A stretch of 64,000 bases of DNA from Ecdyonurus torrentis (Eukaryota; Arthropoda; Insecta; Ephemeroptera; Heptageniidae), in contig OX439129.1 of assembly GCA_949318235.1 (NCBI GenBank), positions 38,125,601 to 38,189,600 on the forward strand, read 5' to 3'. Positions 1 through 11,300 of this stretch are shown here, one piece after another; position 1 is the stretch's first letter, and the number at the start of each line of letters is the position of its first letter. The notes beneath the pieces were generated by a model. That model was not told where the DNA came from, made no database searches, and was given only the letters and a program-made list of their open reading frames with translations. The position numbers and the translations under genes were made by a program.

Positions 1-775
1 AATATTTTTATAGGGTGACATTTTTTTGATAAGATTTGATGCCATATTCATCATATAATAATATAATTACATGATTTTAAATATGTTTATCTATCTATAT
101 ATATATATACAAAACGTTAAAGAGTTCAATTAACTGTATAATGTAAACACCCTTATCCATTGTTTCAATTCAATGTAAATTTATTTTAACTCGAAGAATG
201 TTCTCTGTTGTTTTGTATCTTAATCAGAATTTGAATAATCTTGCTGTTGCAATAAAAAATATGTGTATAAATATACATAATGCATAATTTTTGTGAGAGT
301 TTTGAATTGTATATATACATGATATTTATATTTGACTTTTAACAACTCAAATAATAATAAAGATAAATATTAAACTAAAATTTATACAGAGAGAACTATA
401 TTTAAATTCATTTACATATATAATAACAAAAACATAAAGGCTCTCTTAACTTTATATTTTTAGCTCTCTTTGTAAAAATCTATGAAAATTTTCAGCATGG
501 AAGGTTATATAATTTTTTTTTAACAACTTAAGTACTTATTCTTTTAATTTTATATTAAAGTCCTTGCTATTTATTTGCCATTTACCTTTTTTTTTTGCAT
601 ATAGTTTAAGCATAAATTTGTTTTTAAATATTTTTCTTTTCCAGTGAAATTTTATGTGAAAATGATAATTTTTTGTTTAAACTTTTAAAAATATATTATA
701 CTTCATAGGGTAAATTTGTGATAACAATATTGTTTACATACGTATTGTTTAATATACTCAACACCAATGTACATG

Positions 776-793
776 AAAAAAAAAAAAAAAAAA

Positions 794-852
<59 letters not shown>
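776..852. repeat. Poly-A followed by (GA)n microsatellite
   Basis: A run of about 27 A is followed directly by about 25 GA dinucleotides. It creates a Lys then Arg-Glu repeat frame on the + strand that is not a gene. Confidence 0.95.
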
Positions 853-855
<3 letters not shown>

Positions 856-1364
856 TATCATGTTACATATTGTTTAACTATGTACATTGTTTCAAAATTT
901 TGTTTATTATACAGTATATTTTTACTGTAATCTTTATAACATAAGGTAAAAAAAATAATAATAATAAAGAAAAAAAGTGACGATGGTTTGTATTTTGATG
1001 TTCTTTTTATATATTATATGATAGATTTATTACTATTATATTAAGTTTTGACCTAAAACGTCCTGAATGCAGAAAATTTGAAGGGGGAAGAAAGAAAAAA
1101 TTAGTTAAACAACAATATTTATAATTTTTATTGTTTCCCATAAAAAAATGTGAGTTCAAAGTTTTGGAATAGTCAGGTAGACAAGTCAATCTTGCGTCAA
1201 TCACTGTGTTTATCTTTCGTTTTTTTTTTTTTTCTTATAGGCCTATATTTTTTTTTATATAGCTGAAAGTGGCCTGTAGGCTTGGTACCTACCTGCTACT
1301 CAAAATATCTTATATTTTCTCTTTACTCTACTTGACACACGCGTCAAAAAATACGCCCCCGATG

Positions 1365-1395
<31 letters not shown>

Positions 1396-1856
1396 ATAGA
1401 GACTCTTAGGTCACATAATTTGAATTTGTAGGAAGGAGAAAATTTGAGTCTTCTAAAAAATTAACATAAACAAATAAAAAAAATGAAGAAGAGGAGGGTC
1501 TTAACAGTAGTTCACCTTTAGTTTAAATAAATAAATAACAATTAATGTGTAATTAAGGTGCTAAAATAAATATAACAACCAACCTGACATGTTTATGACC
1601 TTTTTTTTATACATATATAAAGAGAAGCTTTTTTTTTTATCAGGAGTTTTTCACGTCAAACATTACTCATATGATGATGGTTCCCTTCTTGTCTGAGCTA
1701 AGTTGACATTGTGATAAATTGCCACCTTGTCATTTTCTAACTAGAGATAAGCTTTAGTATATCTAGGATGCTGTAGTGTATATGATTTTTAACTAACTGG
1801 CTTCACTGCATGTGTACTGTTACGAGAGAAAGGGAATCTTTACTATTGCACACATA

Positions 1857-1857
<1 letters not shown>

Positions 1858-1898
<41 letters not shown>
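1858..1898. repeat. Poly-A run of about 41 bases
   Basis: An uninterrupted A tract. Similar tracts of about 40 recur across the window (for example 18749-18787, 22172-22211, 60654-60693), with poly-T equivalents. They may be remains of retroposon tails or simple slippage products. No element body with target duplications is recognisable next to this one. Confidence 0.9.
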
Positions 1899-1902
<4 letters not shown>

Positions 1903-4819
1903 AGTCAATAAGTGACATTTTACTTTTCTTATATTTTTTATAACAATAAGTTAACCATGTAAGATTTATGTATTGACCACGAAACCTTTTGTGTTGTGAT
2001 AGATAAATGCTCTTCATCTTTTTTTAAGTTTTCTTTTCTTTTCCCTTCTCTATCTTTTTTTGAAAATGATTATTCTAAAGCTTAGAGGTGTAAATAAATA
2101 CACTAAAAAGTAGCTCTAATATTTAAGTAAGTGGTCTTACTTTTGGTGAAAATAAAGAGCAATTTCTATCTCTCACATAAACACCATTATATGACCAAAA
2201 AAAAAAAAAAAAAAAAAAAAAGTAAAAACCCCATCTAGAATAACTGTTTAGACGTTTATATATACGACGATAAAATCTGATTTATTACTTAGTGTCAATA
2301 AATTCTCTTATAAGATATTGCTACTTATAAATTTAGGAAGAAAAAAAATTGTTTTCCTTCTTGCTTTTCAACAAACAACAAATAATATGCCCCCGTCTGT
2401 AAATCGTGATAAAAGTTTATGGGTATGAAGAAGGGGCATCTACGGTGTACTATATAGGATATATAGGAAAGTTTTCAATCCTGAGGTGTAAAAAATTTAA
2501 AATAAAATTAAATAATAATAATAAAACGTGTATCACATTATGTACTGCGAAATATGTACAGAGTGGAGAAAGCAAAGTCAAAATGTCATCGCAGCTTTAA
2601 AAAAAATGACATTTGAAATGATGTAGAAAATTACTGAAAGATAAAAAGTGAGTTTATTTTTCTTTCTTTTCAATGAGAAGGTGGGGGAATATGCTTGTTT
2701 TTTTTTTTTTGGCATCCACGTGTCATCTTTGATTAACTGACAAGACTGTCAAATCTCATAGACACAAAATCTATTATACTTTTGTTAAATTTTGTCATTT
2801 TAGACAGGTGAGACAGGTGCTGCCCTCAGTGGCAGGCGCCCTTCCCAAGTTGGCGCCTCTTAAGTTTTGCCTGCCCCCAAGCTTCATATTACCTGTGCCC
2901 CCTACCCCCTCTTTACCTCCTTTTTTATAGCACTTGTAAAACCTACCCTGTTACTTTATTATTATTTTTTTTTTTTGTTATACGTATTTTTTTTTAACAA
3001 AACACACAATTTATACAAGACAACTTTATTTTCTTATAAATGGCTTCAGGGCTAATTTTATGCTTATACTAAATTGGTAGGGAAGTTTTCAAATATGTGA
3101 TCATGGTTACTTTATTTATATATCTAGTTCTCATTTCATTTTGCTAAGTATTTTAGACTTATTCTATTAAAATATTAAAAAAAAAGACGTGCAGTTATTT
3201 TACATTACAGAATAATAAAAAAGAAAATGCAAATAAAATCGTGCATGGAATTAATTTAAATTGTCATAAAATTCCCCATTTTTTTCTTTACTTAACATTA
3301 ATGCTTATAAATTAAATTCAAAGCGATTTCCCCCTTTTGTTATCTGTATAACTGCTTCCCCGAAGAAAATTAGCGTTTTTGCGAATTATATTATTATAAA
3401 AAAAAAAAAAGAGATTATATTAAAATATATATCAAAAATATATTATTACTATATAACAATTTGAAAACCACTTCCTTGTAAATGCATAAGAAATTTTTTA
3501 ACATTTAAAAAAATAAATCATGTAATTAATATACAAATAATAAAAATAAGTATATATAAAAAGATGAATGACAATATTTTATTATATTCATGTTCTTCCT
3601 ACTTCCTAGCGACCGTGAACATATTATACATCTCAGCTCGACATTGATTCTTATATTCATACATACTCGACCCTGACTTTAACTTTTGGTCCACACAACA
3701 CACACACTCACACTATGTATCAAACCAGCAGCCCGCACAATTCAGCATGGACCAGACATAAGAATAATAATATACATCTGGTTCCGTCCACTTCACTGGA
3801 GAGACAAGATCAACATTAAATAAAAATTAACTGGTTCCTTGTTCAATTATAAATAGTAAAAATAATATATTCAACTGAAAATTTATATATTTTTTTTTTA
3901 TATTTCCAAAACATGTCTGATTAAATTAGATATGTGTGTGAATTCAAGGTATAATAAATTGTTAACATATTGAAAAAAAAAATCAAATTAATTTTTTAAG
4001 GTATTGTATAAGTGGGCGTATTAACACGATACTATTTTATTCTTCTCATAACATAATACTACTCAATAATTAACATCGATACAATAAATTAAAAAATAAA
4101 ACTTTTTGGCGAAGTAATATAATAAAAATGTTCTCCATCATGCTGTGTGGGATGAACAGTAATTAAATATATTAGCAAGTTAGATTAGAGGTGTCAAAAA
4201 TTATGTTATGAAGAAATTAAGTAAATAACTTTCGCTTATATTAAATAACTCTTTTTTTTTTTTAAATTTTAAATATATAAGCTTTCAAGCTTTGTGTCTA
4301 TAATAATAATCATATAGTAAATAATTTCGTAAGCCGAGTACGTATGCATGCGATTCTATTGACAAGCCGGTTTTTAATGAATGCACTTACAAATAAATGA
4401 AAAATTTATCCATTCAGCAGTTTAAAGAATAAAAATTGTCACTGAATGTAAAAATTGTTTTCTATAAGCCAGCTGAGGTCAGCGCTAATTTGATAAGCAA
4501 AATAGGCGTTAATTTTTTATCCCTACATATAACATGACTACGTATCTGAATTTTGCTAACACTCTCTATAGTTTTTTTTTATCTTGACTTAAAGATGACG
4601 TATATGTATATTTTCACATAAAATTTGTAATATTTACTTTAAATCTGATTCAGTTTTTTCTTTCTTGGATTTAATAATGTTATATATTATGAATCATCTA
4701 TCACCATGAGCACCAAAAACGTCACAGGTGCAAATTTCACTATAGTATACATACAGTATTATAATAGTATAGTGATATTGACAAGAAGTAAATTAATTAA
4801 TTGATTAATTAATACTCAC

Positions 4820-4930
4820 ATGGGGTTGAGCGAGGTGTGATGTGAGGGAGAGTAATAGTAACAGCAGGGTGGGCAGCAGATTAAAGGCCGGCCTCCTGAA
4901 GCAGGAGACTCCGGCGCGAGCTGCGACCAT
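4820..4930 (-). CDS. Candidate first coding exon with signal peptide; partial secreted or membrane protein
   Basis: Reading the - strand from the ATG at 4930 gives 37 codons that end exactly at a strong splice donor (CCCAT|GTGAGTATT), phase 0. The peptide starts MVAARAGVSCFRRPAF, has a core NLLPTLLLLLLSL, then TSHLAQPH. This basic n-region, Leu-rich core and polar c-region is the layout of a secretory signal peptide. The ATG has a good context (GCCATGG) and is the first in its frame in the GC-rich block; the only upstream ATG noticed, near 5045, is out of frame and opens a short frame. No downstream exon is found in 1-4819, so the gene would continue off the left edge after an intron of at least 4.8 kb. 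The family cannot be named from this exon. A + strand reading of the same island is also possible (see 4929-5069). This is an inference without transcript support. Confidence 0.45.
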
Positions 4931-5115
4931 GGCCGTACTGCACTTGACTGCGACTGACTTGACTGACTTCCAGTCTCCAGTGCCGTGCGTCGTACCGTGC
5001 GCCCAGTCAATCCGCCTCCGAGGCGCAGCGCATAAACCAGACCTAACTTTGGCGCAACTGTGCGGCCAGGTAGGGACCAATAACCCGCCGCACCTGCCCT
5101 CTACGTCCAGCCTTC
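4840..5115. promoter_or_regulatory. GC-rich, CpG-containing island; likely promoter or first exon
   Basis: This block is far richer in G+C and CpG than its flanks and has sharp edges. It holds the - strand signal-peptide exon and its upstream leader. On the + strand it has an ATG at 4929 and a donor at 5069/5070 (GGCCAG|GTAGGG). CCATGG is a palindrome, so both strands have a well-placed ATG at the same point. No TATA box is evident on either side. It may be a bidirectional promoter and first-exon region. Confidence 0.5.
4929..5069 (+). other. Alternative + strand first-exon reading of the same island
   Basis: The + strand ATG at 4929 opens 47 codons (starting MAVLHLTATDLTDF, ending LTLAQLCGQ) that stop at a phase-0 donor, CAG|GTAGGG. 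It could in principle splice in frame to the canoe exon at 27354, which is open in phase 0 from its acceptor. The peptide does not resemble the afadin N-terminus or any family I recognise. It overlaps the better - strand candidate, so it is probably a shadow or a non-coding leader. Confidence 0.15.
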
Positions 5116-5753
5116 AACACTCACAGCAAGGTCAAACACACACACTACCGCTATCATCTTTATTAATTTTAATTATTGCGTGCTTAACATTGCTGCACAT
5201 TTTTATATATAAAAGGGAAAAATTATATGGTATAATGAAATGTCTATAAAGTATCTGCATTATGTCAACACTTCAAATTCATCACCTGGTCATTTTTAAA
5301 CATTTTTAACCTTCCAAGTAATTAAAATTTGAAAACAACATTAAAATATATACGGGAATTTTAACGCCTGCGTGACAACAGATGAAAAAGTTTTAAAAAT
5401 TTTTGTCATAACAAATTTATTCATACACACTACACAGTATCGAAATAATAAAAATTTAACTCAATATGCATTGGTCCAGCAAATAGGTATGCATTTTTTT
5501 AATTGTCTTGATGTAGAGTGCCTTCCATTTTTCACTGTGGAAATGACAGAATACTGTAATAATAATTATAGAAAAATCAAATAAATAAATTTCAATTATA
5601 AAAAATGATAATAAAAGTCAACTATCTCCGTCAGGAATATATAAGTTTGTTGATTGTTTACAGTATCTATATAGTATACAACATACACTATATAGTATAT
5701 TATGTACATTATATGTATATATAATACACATTATTATTACATTATATACTGTA
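5116..5753. other. AT-rich stretch without recognisable features
   Basis: Low-complexity, AT-rich DNA with short TA-rich palindromes around 5660-5730. Nothing gene-like is seen. Confidence 0.5.
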
Positions 5754-6057
5754 GGGTCTATGCATATTCATGTTAAAGTCGACGCCATGTTGTATCACTC
5801 AATAACATATGGGTAGCATCGGGAAATAACTCATTTTGACAGTTTAAAAATGCTATTGACGCAATATTTTTGAGAGCATTGATGCTGTAAATATGTTAAA
5901 TTAGTATAAATATCTAAAGTATGTGAGGAAAATAACAATAAAAAAAATTTAACAGATTTCCCAAAGAAAATTGCTTAAAACGAAGATTGTCCAATGCTGT
6001 TCACTGCTCCAGTATGGCCTCCAAGCGCATTAAATATGACGTCATCCGCATACACCC
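5754..6057. mobile_element. MITE, TA-flanked, copy 1 of a ~300-bp family
   Basis: A 304-bp element starts GGGTCTATGC and ends GCATACACCC, with short terminal inverted repeats, and is flanked by TA on both sides (5752-5753, 6058-6059). It aligns end to end with the copy at 7562-7862, including shared internal blocks such as CAGTTTAAAAAT and GAGAGCATTGATGCTGT. TA flanks and short inverted ends suggest a non-autonomous Tc1/mariner-type element. It has no coding capacity. Confidence 0.8.
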
Positions 6058-6935
6058 TATATTGTAATACAGTTGTTTATTGTACAGTACAGTATAATAG
6101 ATTGTATATAGAGTAAAAAATTTGCAAATTCTTGCATTTTATTGACTATATTATATTTATGTATATTATACTGTATAATATACATAATATCACGCAGATC
6201 ACCTTTAATATTTTGTTTTCCTTTCTTAATTTTTTTTTGCTGGATATTAAAAAAAAAAATTGACATTATTATTTTCTTTTTATACTTATATATATTGATA
6301 ATTTATTATTATTATTTTTTTTGTTAAGGAAAAACCATATTCACTTATTTTTAAGTTATAAAATAAGATTAAATATTAATTATAACATAATTTGTTTTTT
6401 GATCATTATAAGATCTTAATTTCTTTATAATGGTTATTATATTTTTATTAAAAACCATAATTTGTTTGATTTTATCCGCTTTTATTATTTTTACATCAAG
6501 AATCATTAAGTATGTTACATAATATATAAACATGAAAATGTATTTATATCATCTGCTCGCATCAGTTTAATTAATTACTGCATACCTTTAGCTAAAAGTA
6601 TACATTTTTTTCAATTCCCAAACGCTAATTTATTATATATAGTTATTAAAATGGACTAATAGCTTTTGTGTGCTGAAAATCCCAGTAATTATGTGAGCAC
6701 TGAATGTGTAATGACGACTTTGTGGCCAGATGGATATACCTATGAGCAATTGAGTATGCTTCATGAAATAGTAAAAATAATATACACTACTGTCCATTCA
6801 TTTCTTATTGACGTGTTTATACTTATCATTATGTTTATACTTATACATTATCATACCGCAAAATATCACGATTGTCTTCCGGAATTTGTTATACGCAATT
6901 CAAACAATACGCACTCTTTTCAAAAACTGCAGTTG

Positions 6936-6969
<34 letters not shown>

Positions 6970-7561
6970 GATACAAAAGAAATACTGAAAGAACTTTTTT
7001 TTTTCTTTCAAACTGATTTGATTTTACGATAACTCTTTATATAAATTATTTACTTATAGGTTTATCTCTGAACACCAAGGATTTGCTTCAATACTCAAAC
7101 TATACAGAGCAAGTAATCTCTTGTAATATTATTATTATTTTATATATTATACATAAAGTGATGCATATATATTTTGATGAGCTATAATTCTTTTAACAGA
7201 CGGGTAGAACTGGCTTTGACTCGGAAGTTCCATTATTATGCCCAATGTGGTGGCCAATGCCAAATGTTAATTAAAATTCTTATGCCGGAATAAGTGACAA
7301 GTCCCACCATGTTCCGCCTCACTTTTACCCCTTGTCTTCAGTGATGAATAAAAAAAAAATTAAATTTGAATTTGGACGTCGACAGTTTTTTTTTTTTTTT
7401 TAATATTAATAATAAATACTTTAATTTTTTACATTTCTCACGTTCTTCAGATCATTTTAATTAAAAAGTGAATAGACTATAAATATATTGATAACAAAGA
7501 CAAAGACCATTAAATATAATACCACCGCCACCGCACAAACTTATAAATTAAACAACTTATA

Positions 7562-7862
7562 GGGTGGTTTCATTCATGTTAAAGTCAACGTCATAAGTGA
7601 GTACTAAATAACATTGGTCGGTATAGGAAAATGGCACATTTTGTCAGTTTAAAAATACTTCGCAATTTTTTTGAGAGCATTGATGCTGTTAACAGGTTGA
7701 ATTAGTACCTCAAGTATGCAAGAAAAATAATAATGACAAAAAAATAGATAATTTTCCAAAGAAAATAGCCAAAAACTACGTTTGTCCTATGCTGAGCAAT
7801 GTTATTCATTGCTCAAGAAGAGCATCAAAAAGCACTCAGAATGACATCATGCGTACACACCC
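7562..7862. mobile_element. MITE, TA-flanked, copy 2 of the ~300-bp family
   Basis: A 301-bp copy in the same orientation as the one at 5754. It starts GGGTGG and ends ACACACCC between TA dinucleotides (7560-7561, 7863-7864). The two copies differ by many substitutions and small indels, so they are old, independent insertions; a recent tandem duplication is unlikely. Confidence 0.8.
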
Positions 7863-8768
7863 TATACTGTGGATATTTAAAATTTGAAATGTTTTCTCCA
7901 AGCTCTATTATTATGCATATAGAAATACAAAGAACAATTTAAATTGTAAAAAAATAATAAAAATAGTAGCAACAAAATATAAATAATATTGAACAGTAAT
8001 TAAAAATTAAATAAAAAGCTATATAGAGTTCCATATCTTGAAAAAGAAAAAAATATGCATATATATATATATATATTATATTCCTTTATAAATAAAACAT
8101 ATAAGCACGTATGTTGTACGTATATAAGAAATTAGACGCATATTTATTATTATTTTTAAATATATAGGTAACATTTTCGTAACAACAGCATAAATATTTC
8201 GATGAATATAATATGAAATTTGTTAAATCCAGAATCTTAAAATCATATCAATTCCTAATCAGTGAGCAAATTTTAGTATTCCGTATAAATTTATTCTGTA
8301 GTGAGAAACACTACACAGTGTATGTATAATAACAATACTAAAAAAAAATGATAGGCAGATCTATATTATTAATATATTTTTATTTTTGAACTTTTTGTAC
8401 GTCTTTGTACGCAAATAAAATATTTTATTATCCAAGAGACATCTATGAAGCAGTAAATGCAAAACTTATTGCTGCTGTTATATGTGAGTGATCATAGAGT
8501 ACGCCACTTACCAATTTCTGAATATTTTGTACTGCTTGTCGACGGCGCACTTTTATTTTTGAAATTATATACTGTATTTCTATAATCAACGTGAAAAATC
8601 ATTTTATTTTTGATTTTACACTTACATACATCAATCATACAAAATAAACAAAATCTTACTCTACTCTATTGCCTTAGAGTAAAGGCAAAGAGTAAATTTG
8701 TGTATGACAGTATATTTATGTATGCCTTTATTTTTATCAATAAAAATATGTATGCTGGTAATTGGTAA

Positions 8769-8992
8769 AGGGACCAGTATTCGGCAGACCCCTAGTTTTC
8801 GGCATTTTATTTTTTTTTGTGGAAAACCACCCTCAGCTGAGCTTAGAGAAAAATCAAGGATGTAGGAGAGGTTCATATGTATGACACAAAAAAATCATCA
8901 GCTCTCGGAATTGCATTTTTCTGGGGTAAAAAAAAAAATGTCAAAGTAGGCTGCCGAAAACTATATAGTTAGGGTGCCGAAAACTGGTCCCT
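8769..8992. mobile_element. MITE with AGGGACCAG terminal inverted repeats
   Basis: A 224-bp element begins AGGGACCAGTATTCGGCA and ends in the inverse complement of AGGGACCAGTTTTCGGCA. A second inner motif, AGTTTTCGGCA, is also inverted on both sides. It is flanked by TAA (8766-8768, 8993-8995), a 3-bp target duplication typical of PIF/Harbinger elements. The further flanks TGGTAAAGGGAC and GTCCCTTTACCA are also inverted, so the true ends could lie slightly outside. No transposase frame is present. Confidence 0.75.
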
Positions 8993-9431
8993 TAAGTCCC
9001 TTTACCATATAATACACGCACATATTATACCTTTGCTAAATATTGTACTGAAAACAATGTTGAGAAATATATTTAATATATATATAATATATAACCAAAG
9101 ATTTTTATGATACAATATTGAATTATTTTGAAACATTTTCGCAGAGACCTACCATAACTTATCTTATAAGATCTTATATATTACCATCTTTTACAAAAAT
9201 TGCATGAATGTGAGCGCGATAACGCGATCGAGGGATATATTCTGTATGATGCATTTTCGTATTAAATTACTATGTTCAGATAGTATGTTCTATTATTATT
9301 AGTATGTGCTCTTTTTATTTTGATAGGATCTATAATCATTGATTTAATTTGTTGAACAATTTGCAAACTACGGTAAGAAATGAAATTAAAATGATGAACG
9401 CTCTAAATTTGTTCCTATATAATTTGTTGTA

Positions 9432-9438
<7 letters not shown>

Positions 9439-9514
<76 letters not shown>
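9439..9514. repeat. (TA)n microsatellite, about 38 units
   Basis: An uninterrupted TA dinucleotide run, one of the five longest in the window. Confidence 0.95.
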
Positions 9515-9519
<5 letters not shown>

Positions 9520-9897
9520 TATAGTACTATGTTTATTATATAGATCAGTGGGTATATTTATATATAATTATAAAGCAAGTTAGCCCTTTTCTCAAAATTA
9601 AATTCGCTTTAATTAAGTTTAATGCACGGATATTCCTCTAATTTAAATTTCATAATGCACATGCGTGATGCGTGTACGCGTGGATGATTTCTATTTTATT
9701 ATTATTTCTTTGTTCTTTATATAATTTTATGAATACATACTCAAATTTACAAAAGAAAAAAAAAGCATCGTATACTGCATTTTGTCTTCTTCTAAAAGTG
9801 CAGACATGCAGGTGTAGACAGACGGCAAACCAGACGTTGCGACGTGATCGTGATGCACACATCTGAGTCTGGGATGAGAATTTATGAGCTCGCCTGT

Positions 9898-10210
9898 CAA
9901 GCAGCCGTGATGCAAGGACTAGAGCAAAGCATTATTTTGCACCCTCTTGTACTAAAATGCAGTTGCTGCCTCTAGCGATGCAAGGACGAGTGAATAATAT
10001 AATGTTTTTTTGATGCACGCACTTAGCAACCACACAGTATTGGGGGATTTTCGTAATGCTTATCTAGCAAGCAGTCGTGATGCAAGGGCTAGAGCATATT
10101 TTTTTATATATTTCGCAGTTCTCACCCTCTGCTGTATATCTGCTTGACGCAGTTTGCCGCGCGATGCAAGGACGCGAGAGGATCAACATACTCGCAGAAA
10201 ATTATGACGC
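9898..10210. repeat. Imperfect direct duplication, ~170-bp offset
   Basis: The phrase CAAGCAGYCGTGATGCAAGG occurs at 9898 and again at 10068. A second shared phrase, GCGATGCAAGGACG, occurs at 9975 and 10161. The unit is GC-richer than its surroundings and contains TGATGCAAGG or GCGATGCAAGG four times in total. It lies directly upstream of the proposed canoe promoter block. It could be a decayed tandem duplication or a repeated factor-binding site. Confidence 0.65.
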
Positions 10211-10559
10211 ACGTCGGTGTCAAATGTGCCATTTTTTTAAATTATATTTTGCTTCTTTTTTTAAAAGTTTTTTAAAGAGCTAATTAATTAATTTGCTTTT
10301 TTGCAAGAATAGCATATTATATATGGGTTACATTATGAGTGTATATTATACTGTATAATATTATGTTTTTTATTCCCGCAGTTTGATATCTATAGCATTT
10401 TATACTTTATATCAAGCAATTCTTATACTTATGAGTTATACTTCTATATAGAATAGTTGTATTTTAATTTCATAGCTTGATCTTGCAAAGAGGGTGATTG
10501 AGTTACGTAATTAAAATTTCTGTAAAACGCAAGTTTTGTCATCAGAAAACTTCTCTAGA

Positions 10560-10951
10560 AGTTTAACAAAAGTTTCGAACAATGCCCGCCCTATCTGTGG
10601 AATGTGAGAAAACTCGAGCACGCCAGTCATGAATATTATGCGCTTGCGCAGTGCGTACGCTGTGGCACGAAACCTGGCGAAGGCTGCCGAGCGCGCCTGA
10701 GAGCCGTGGCCAAGGCAACAGACGAAGCTTGTTTGTTAGCGTGGAAACAAGGTGAGGTGTTTCGTAGAACCTGGTACATATAAAAAAAAATCTGTAGTGA
10801 CACCGATATCGGATATGATAGTGTGACAAGAAAGTGCATAAGGAATAATTATCAACAGTGTTGTGAGTGAAAATGAGTGTTACTGTGGTATTGTGAGGTG
10901 ATATTAAAATCAAGAGCAAGTCACCAAAAAACCTGCTATTTACCTGGCCAG
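10560..10951 (+). promoter_or_regulatory. cno: Candidate canoe promoter and 5' untranslated exon
   Basis: A CpG-containing, GC-richer block with the NRF-1-like palindrome TGCGCTTGCGCA at 10639-10650. On the + strand it ends at a near-perfect donor, GGCCAG|GTAAGA (10951/10952); another donor, ACAAG|GTGAGG, lies near 10751. No long + strand frame exists, so it would be untranslated leader. It is a plausible non-coding first exon for the canoe exon whose acceptor is at 27353. The assignment rests on composition, splice signals and orientation only; the block at 11.1-11.2 kb is a competitor. Confidence 0.45.
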
Positions 10952-11099
10952 GTAAGACAAAAATCACAGGTGGATGGAGTGTAACAAAAAATAACACCAA
11001 CATTTTTATTGAATAATTTTGATTTTAACATAAATTTTAAGCTTGAATTAGAACTTATAGTATTTATATATTATGATTATGATGTTAGATAGTGTAAAT

Positions 11100-11300
11100 T
11101 GGGTTATTTATTAACGCAAGGAGGTGCGAAATTAACGAAGGTGACTCACGACCTGAGAGTTAAGATGGCCGCGGTATGAGACGCGCTCAGGTAGCAGGAG
11201 CAGCAGGTTGGCCATGAAACATGTGAGCGCGCGCGCCGGCGTTATCCTGCACACACACTTTACTCATACATAACTCGGTAGACATGGACATTTGCCTTGG
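11100..11300 (+). promoter_or_regulatory. GC-rich patch with ATG and donors; alternative canoe first exon
   Basis: An ATG in the context AAGATGGCCGCGG at 11165 is followed after three codons by a possible donor (GCG|GTATGA at 11173/11174). Two further weak donors follow. AAGATGGC also resembles a YY1 element, often found near start sites. A three-codon start exon (M-A-A, phase 0) would be compatible with the acceptor at 27353. The region also has a CGCGCGCGCC run near 11227. It could be part of one broad promoter with 10560-10951. Confidence 0.3.

Larger units (their letters stand above)
1..4819. other. AT-rich non-coding stretch, possible intron of the - strand gene
   Basis: No exon of a recognisable family is seen on either strand. 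The stretch is dominated by A/T runs and short microsatellites. If the - strand signal-peptide exon at 4820-4930 is real, all of this would be its first intron. A moderately GC-rich patch at about 2800-2940 contains CAGGTG-type E-box motifs and is otherwise unexplained. The short open frames here are low-complexity and show no protein-like composition. Confidence 0.5.

Noticed and set aside
7200..7340. GC-richer stretch considered as an exon or tRNA
   Set aside because: It shows no cloverleaf arms, no A/B box pair and no continuous coding frame.
10563..11003. 146-residue - strand open frame
   Set aside because: It is antisense to the probable promoter/leader block, matches no family I recognise, and shows no domain or convincing topology. 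The length is explained by raised GC content.
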